Positions 5,965 through 6,061 of a DNA stretch of 6,061 nucleotides are shown piece after piece. Each line of letters starts with the position of its first letter. Within the stretch, counting starts at the first letter, position 1. The DNA lies in NCBI GenBank assembly GCA_023255165.1, contig JALRJD010000218.1, positions 1 to 6,061 on the forward strand. Reading direction: 5' to 3'. The position numbers and the translations under genes were made by a program. The notes beneath the pieces were generated by a model. The model searched no databases, was not told the origin of the DNA, and saw only the letters and a list, made by a program, of their open reading frames with translations. The stretch comes from Porticoccaceae bacterium (GTDB lineage: Bacteria; Pseudomonadota; Gammaproteobacteria; Pseudomonadales; Porticoccaceae).

Positions 5965-5985
5965 TAATCCACAAAGTTATCCACA
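5965..5985 (+). promoter_or_regulatory. Pair of DnaA boxes, one perfect
   Basis: TAATCCACA (5965-5973; 8 of 9) and TTATCCACA (5977-5985; perfect consensus) lie in the same orientation with starts 12 bp apart. A weaker inverted match, TGTGGGTAT (7 of 9), is at 5991-5999. The 3' end of the first box and this inverted match also form a short inverted repeat (CCACAAA with TTTGTGG) around the perfect box. DnaA, in its ATP form, could bind here to regulate a downstream promoter or to assemble a larger complex. Confidence 0.5.
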
Positions 5986-6061
5986 GCTTTTGTGGGTATC
6001 TTTTTAGCTCCGACTTTGCACCCATGTGGTGCGGTCAACAAATTGTCATATTAGTTTGCTA

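Larger units (their letters stand above)
5722..6061. other. AT-rich intergenic region without a convincing gene
   Basis: Neither strand carries a frame of useful length with a start signal here. GC is about 27% over 5721-5920 by eye count. T-runs on the plus strand lie at 5730-5738, 5752-5758, 5764-5768 and 5784-5790, with centres 21, 11 and 21 bp apart, close to multiples of the helical repeat, so intrinsic curvature is likely. A small hairpin GCCCA-TTTTT-TGGGC is at 5927-5941. DnaA-box-like 9-mers flank and punctuate the AT-rich part (separate entries). The window ends before the next gene, which would be purC if the pseudomonad order is kept. Confidence 0.8.

Noticed and set aside
5722..6061. 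Main chromosomal origin (oriC)
   Set aside because: Only one perfect DnaA box and a single GATC are visible, the left genes point towards it, and no usual origin-flanking gene is present; kept only as a finding to check.
1..6061. CRISPR arrays, tRNA or rRNA genes, insertion sequences
   Set aside because: Scanning both strands showed no regularly spaced repeats with spacers, no tRNA-like cloverleaf, and no transposase or terminal inverted repeats.

Overview
The window looks like chromosomal DNA of a gammaproteobacterium. BamC is essentially a gammaproteobacterial Bam lipoprotein. Together with an LpxL-type lipid A acyltransferase it shows a Gram-negative outer membrane. The order dapA-bamC-metallo-beta-lactamase-fold protein is the one I recall from Pseudomonas and relatives, where purC follows. 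Genus cannot be fixed from this sequence; a marine or cellulolytic gammaproteobacterium (Cellvibrionales-like) would fit but is a guess. The core genes are GC-moderate (about 58% in a stretch counted by eye). Both ends are much poorer in GC: about 37% in 1-147 and about 27% in 5721-5920.

Layout. Region 1-470 is an accessory or decayed segment read on the minus strand. It holds the 5' end of an unrecognised small gene (147 to beyond base 1). Just upstream is what looks like the 3' remnant of another reading frame (249-161). Beyond that is the truncated 5' part of a COG3146/DUF482-type acyltransferase gene (405-292). The two remnants meet at a 9-bp minisatellite (250-291), which looks like a rearrangement scar. 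Region 470-609 is the fabV leader, with a hairpin and a candidate promoter.

Region 610-5692 is five intact plus-strand genes. fabV is an enoyl-ACP reductase, lpxL a lipid A lauroyl-type acyltransferase, dapA 4-hydroxy-tetrahydrodipicolinate synthase, bamC an outer-membrane assembly lipoprotein, and the last a YycJ/WalJ-like metallo-beta-lactamase-fold hydrolase. Gaps are 36-111 nt, and no strong terminator is visible between them. All but the last serve the cell envelope: acyl-ACP supply, its transfer to lipid A, meso-diaminopimelate and lysine for peptidoglycan and protein, and outer-membrane protein assembly. fabV and lpxL are separated by a short 18-bp tandem repeat array.

Region 5693-6061 has no convincing gene. 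It begins with a probable terminator, continues as very AT-rich DNA with T-tracts spaced near the helical repeat, and carries a cluster of DnaA-box-like 9-mers, one of them a perfect TTATCCACA. It may be the regulatory region of the next gene (purC by synteny) or a DnaA-binding locus.

Most of the window is conserved core genome and I see no clear new system in it. The places worth a second look are the junction at the left end, the tandem repeat before lpxL, and the AT-rich DnaA-box region at the right end.
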